Below, piece after piece: positions 63,128 to 64,000 of a DNA stretch of 64,000 bases. This stretch comes from DAITQM01 sp036832975. Its GTDB lineage: Bacteria; Pseudomonadota; Gammaproteobacteria; Xanthomonadales; Wenzhouxiangellaceae. The translations under genes and the position numbers were made by a program. The notes below the pieces were generated by a model. That model ran no database searches. It saw only the letters and a list, made by a program, of their open reading frames with translations, and was not told where the DNA came from. Position 1 is the stretch's first letter; every line of letters starts with the position of its first letter. The stretch lies in the NCBI GenBank assembly GCA_036832975.1, contig DAITQM010000014.1, positions 1-64,000 on the forward strand, in the 5' to 3' direction.

Positions 63128-63919
63128 TCACTTTTTTTGGAACATAAGATCAAGCCATTCATTAGCCAATTCATTCTTTTTCTCGGCGCTGAGATTGGCA
63201 TCCGTTAACTTAGGCCTTAGTTTCTCAGCCTTTTTTCTGGCTCGCTGCTTACGTCTCTCCTTAGCGTATTTTCTAATACTCTTACGATTCACAATCAACG
63301 CAACAAAGGCTGAAATACTTACTGCCATGACAAGCGCTAAAAGGACACTAAAGAATACATCTCGCCCATAATATTGGGCAATAGAAATCGCTAGAGCTGC
63401 GACTCCTATAGCAATAGGCGAAAAGATGTCAAAAATCCCTTTGATGGAGAATGCGAAGCCGGATTGTTCTATGAGGTTCATGTGTTTGGCGAGCGCAACG
63501 AATCCATGGACATCACCGTTTTGCAGAACTTTGTAGAGTTTGCCTTGTTTTGCATCATCACTGATCCTCCCCTCAAGAGAAGTGTATCCTCTCATTAACT
63601 TCTTTCCTTGCTCATTTTGTTCCTCACGCAACACTCTGAAACGCATGAAATCGAAGAATGCATAAATCAAGAATTGAAGAAGAAAATATCCCACAATTAG
63701 CGCAAGCACTAAGTACAATCGCTCTACCTCTATATCTCCAGACGATAACCCGAAATACGTGATCTCAGCTGGAGCAAGATTTCCAACAGATATTACCACC
63801 GCAACGGTTGATGAGGCCAACAAGCCTTTTCGTGTCCTCAGAGTAGTATCATCGAGAAACTTGCCATAGCTGTCCAGGGACATAATTTTTAGGAGTGAAC
63901 CATTGGGCTTATCAGTCAT
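63128..63919 (-). CDS. Four-TM membrane protein of unknown function (cassette C)
   Basis: A 263-residue protein with four predicted transmembrane helices in two pairs: about residues 33-57, 67-90, 162-182 and 187-209. They are separated by a soluble loop with 'LMRGYTSLEGRISDDAKQGK'. A basic, helical C-terminal tail follows ('YAKERRKQRARKKAEKLR'). No family is recognised. Composition is AT-rich. The stop codon touches the right end of the IS481 element, so the natural C-terminus may have been altered. ATG 63919 lies 56 bp after the R' box of the attC at the right edge. Confidence 0.7.
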   Translation of the reverse strand: MTDKPNGSLLKIMSLDSYGKFLDDTTLRTRKGLLASSTVAVVISVGNLAPAEITYFGLSSGDIEVERLYLVLALIVGYFLLQFLIYAFFDFMRFRVLREEQNEQGKKLMRGYTSLEGRISDDAKQGKLYKVLQNGDVHGFVALAKHMNLIEQSGFAFSIKGIFDIFSPIAIGVAALAISIAQYYGRDVFFSVLLALVMAVSISAFVALIVNRKSIRKYAKERRKQRARKKAEKLRPKLTDANLSAEKKNELANEWLDLMFQKK

Positions 63920-63974
63920 GGTATGGACCTCACACTCAGGCCGTATTTAATATTTCTAAACCGGAACACAAAAA

Positions 63975-64000
63975 AGATAACGCCTGAATTAAGCCGAGCT
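63975..64000 (-). other. attC site, partial at the right edge
   Basis: Plus-strand agataacgcctgaattaagc and the following ccgagct read on the minus strand as an L' arm, 'CGGCTTAATTCAGGC', and R' box GTTATCT. The site continues beyond the window. It shares ataacgcctgaatt with the site at 60,997, and its R' box is complementary to the R'' box at 61804-61810. Confidence 0.65.

Overview
This is a GC-rich chromosomal window that reads as a gammaproteobacterium, probably an uncultured one. The main reason is the conserved block rsfS-rlmH-maf-rng-yhdP-tldD-pmbA, with lspA, DUF2058, FKBP, ssb, ispB and ung genes of the gammaproteobacterial type. Genus-level placement is not possible from the sequence alone.

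Layout. 1-2600: the 3' part of a large FG-GAP/Calx-beta-like/choice-of-anchor surface protein, then a decayed vapBC pair cut by a small inverted-repeat element. 2640-7300: a methionine-cycle operon with a SahR-type ArsR-methyltransferase regulator overlapping metH. 7300-8370: GC-rich palindromic repeats, lspA and a second MITE-like element. 8370-19500: the housekeeping block on the minus strand (pmbA, tldD, yhdP, rng, maf, rlmH, rsfS, DUF2058, FKBP). 19580-26000: a fused sulfate adenylyltransferase/APS kinase, a 2OG-Fe(II) oxygenase, an M16 protease and a DUF1684 lipoprotein. 25960-31300: manC, rfbDCAB and ssb. 31400-38070: ispB, hutH, hutI, an SGLT-like symporter and a Kef-like antiporter. 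38100-46100: a small hypothetical gene, a DUF559 endonuclease, a GH13 enzyme, a very large GH97-GH13 fusion and, divergently, a tryptophan-halogenase-family flavoprotein; these look like an alpha-glucan utilisation locus. 46160-52800: three DUF6502-like paralogs, a 46-residue secreted peptide, mtnA plus a class II aldolase (a likely 5'-deoxyadenosine/MTA 'DHAP shunt'), ung, and blocks of the GC-rich repeat.

52800-64000 is accessory DNA and becomes visibly AT-richer. It holds an orphan MNT nucleotidyltransferase, a Tat-exported class V aminotransferase-like protein, a complete vapBC pair, and an unfamiliar three-gene island. The island has a 734-residue protein combining an RNA-polymerase-alpha-CTD-like segment with a sigma-region-4-like helix-turn-helix, divergent from a winged-helix-like protein and a GHKL (MORC/Hsp90-type) ATPase. 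The two sides share overlapping divergent promoters whose transcripts would be almost leaderless. The island abuts a probable fragment of a type I restriction hsdR gene.

From about 60,600 to the right edge the sequence looks like the distal part of an integron cassette array transcribed on the minus strand. Each gene is followed directly by an attC-like site whose R'' box matches the R' box at that cassette's own 5' end. The cassettes carry a Gly-rich membrane protein, a HEPN-motif protein with a zinc ribbon, and a four-TM membrane protein; the last one has been invaded by an IS481-family element. No integrase gene is in the window. With this orientation it would lie beyond the right edge.
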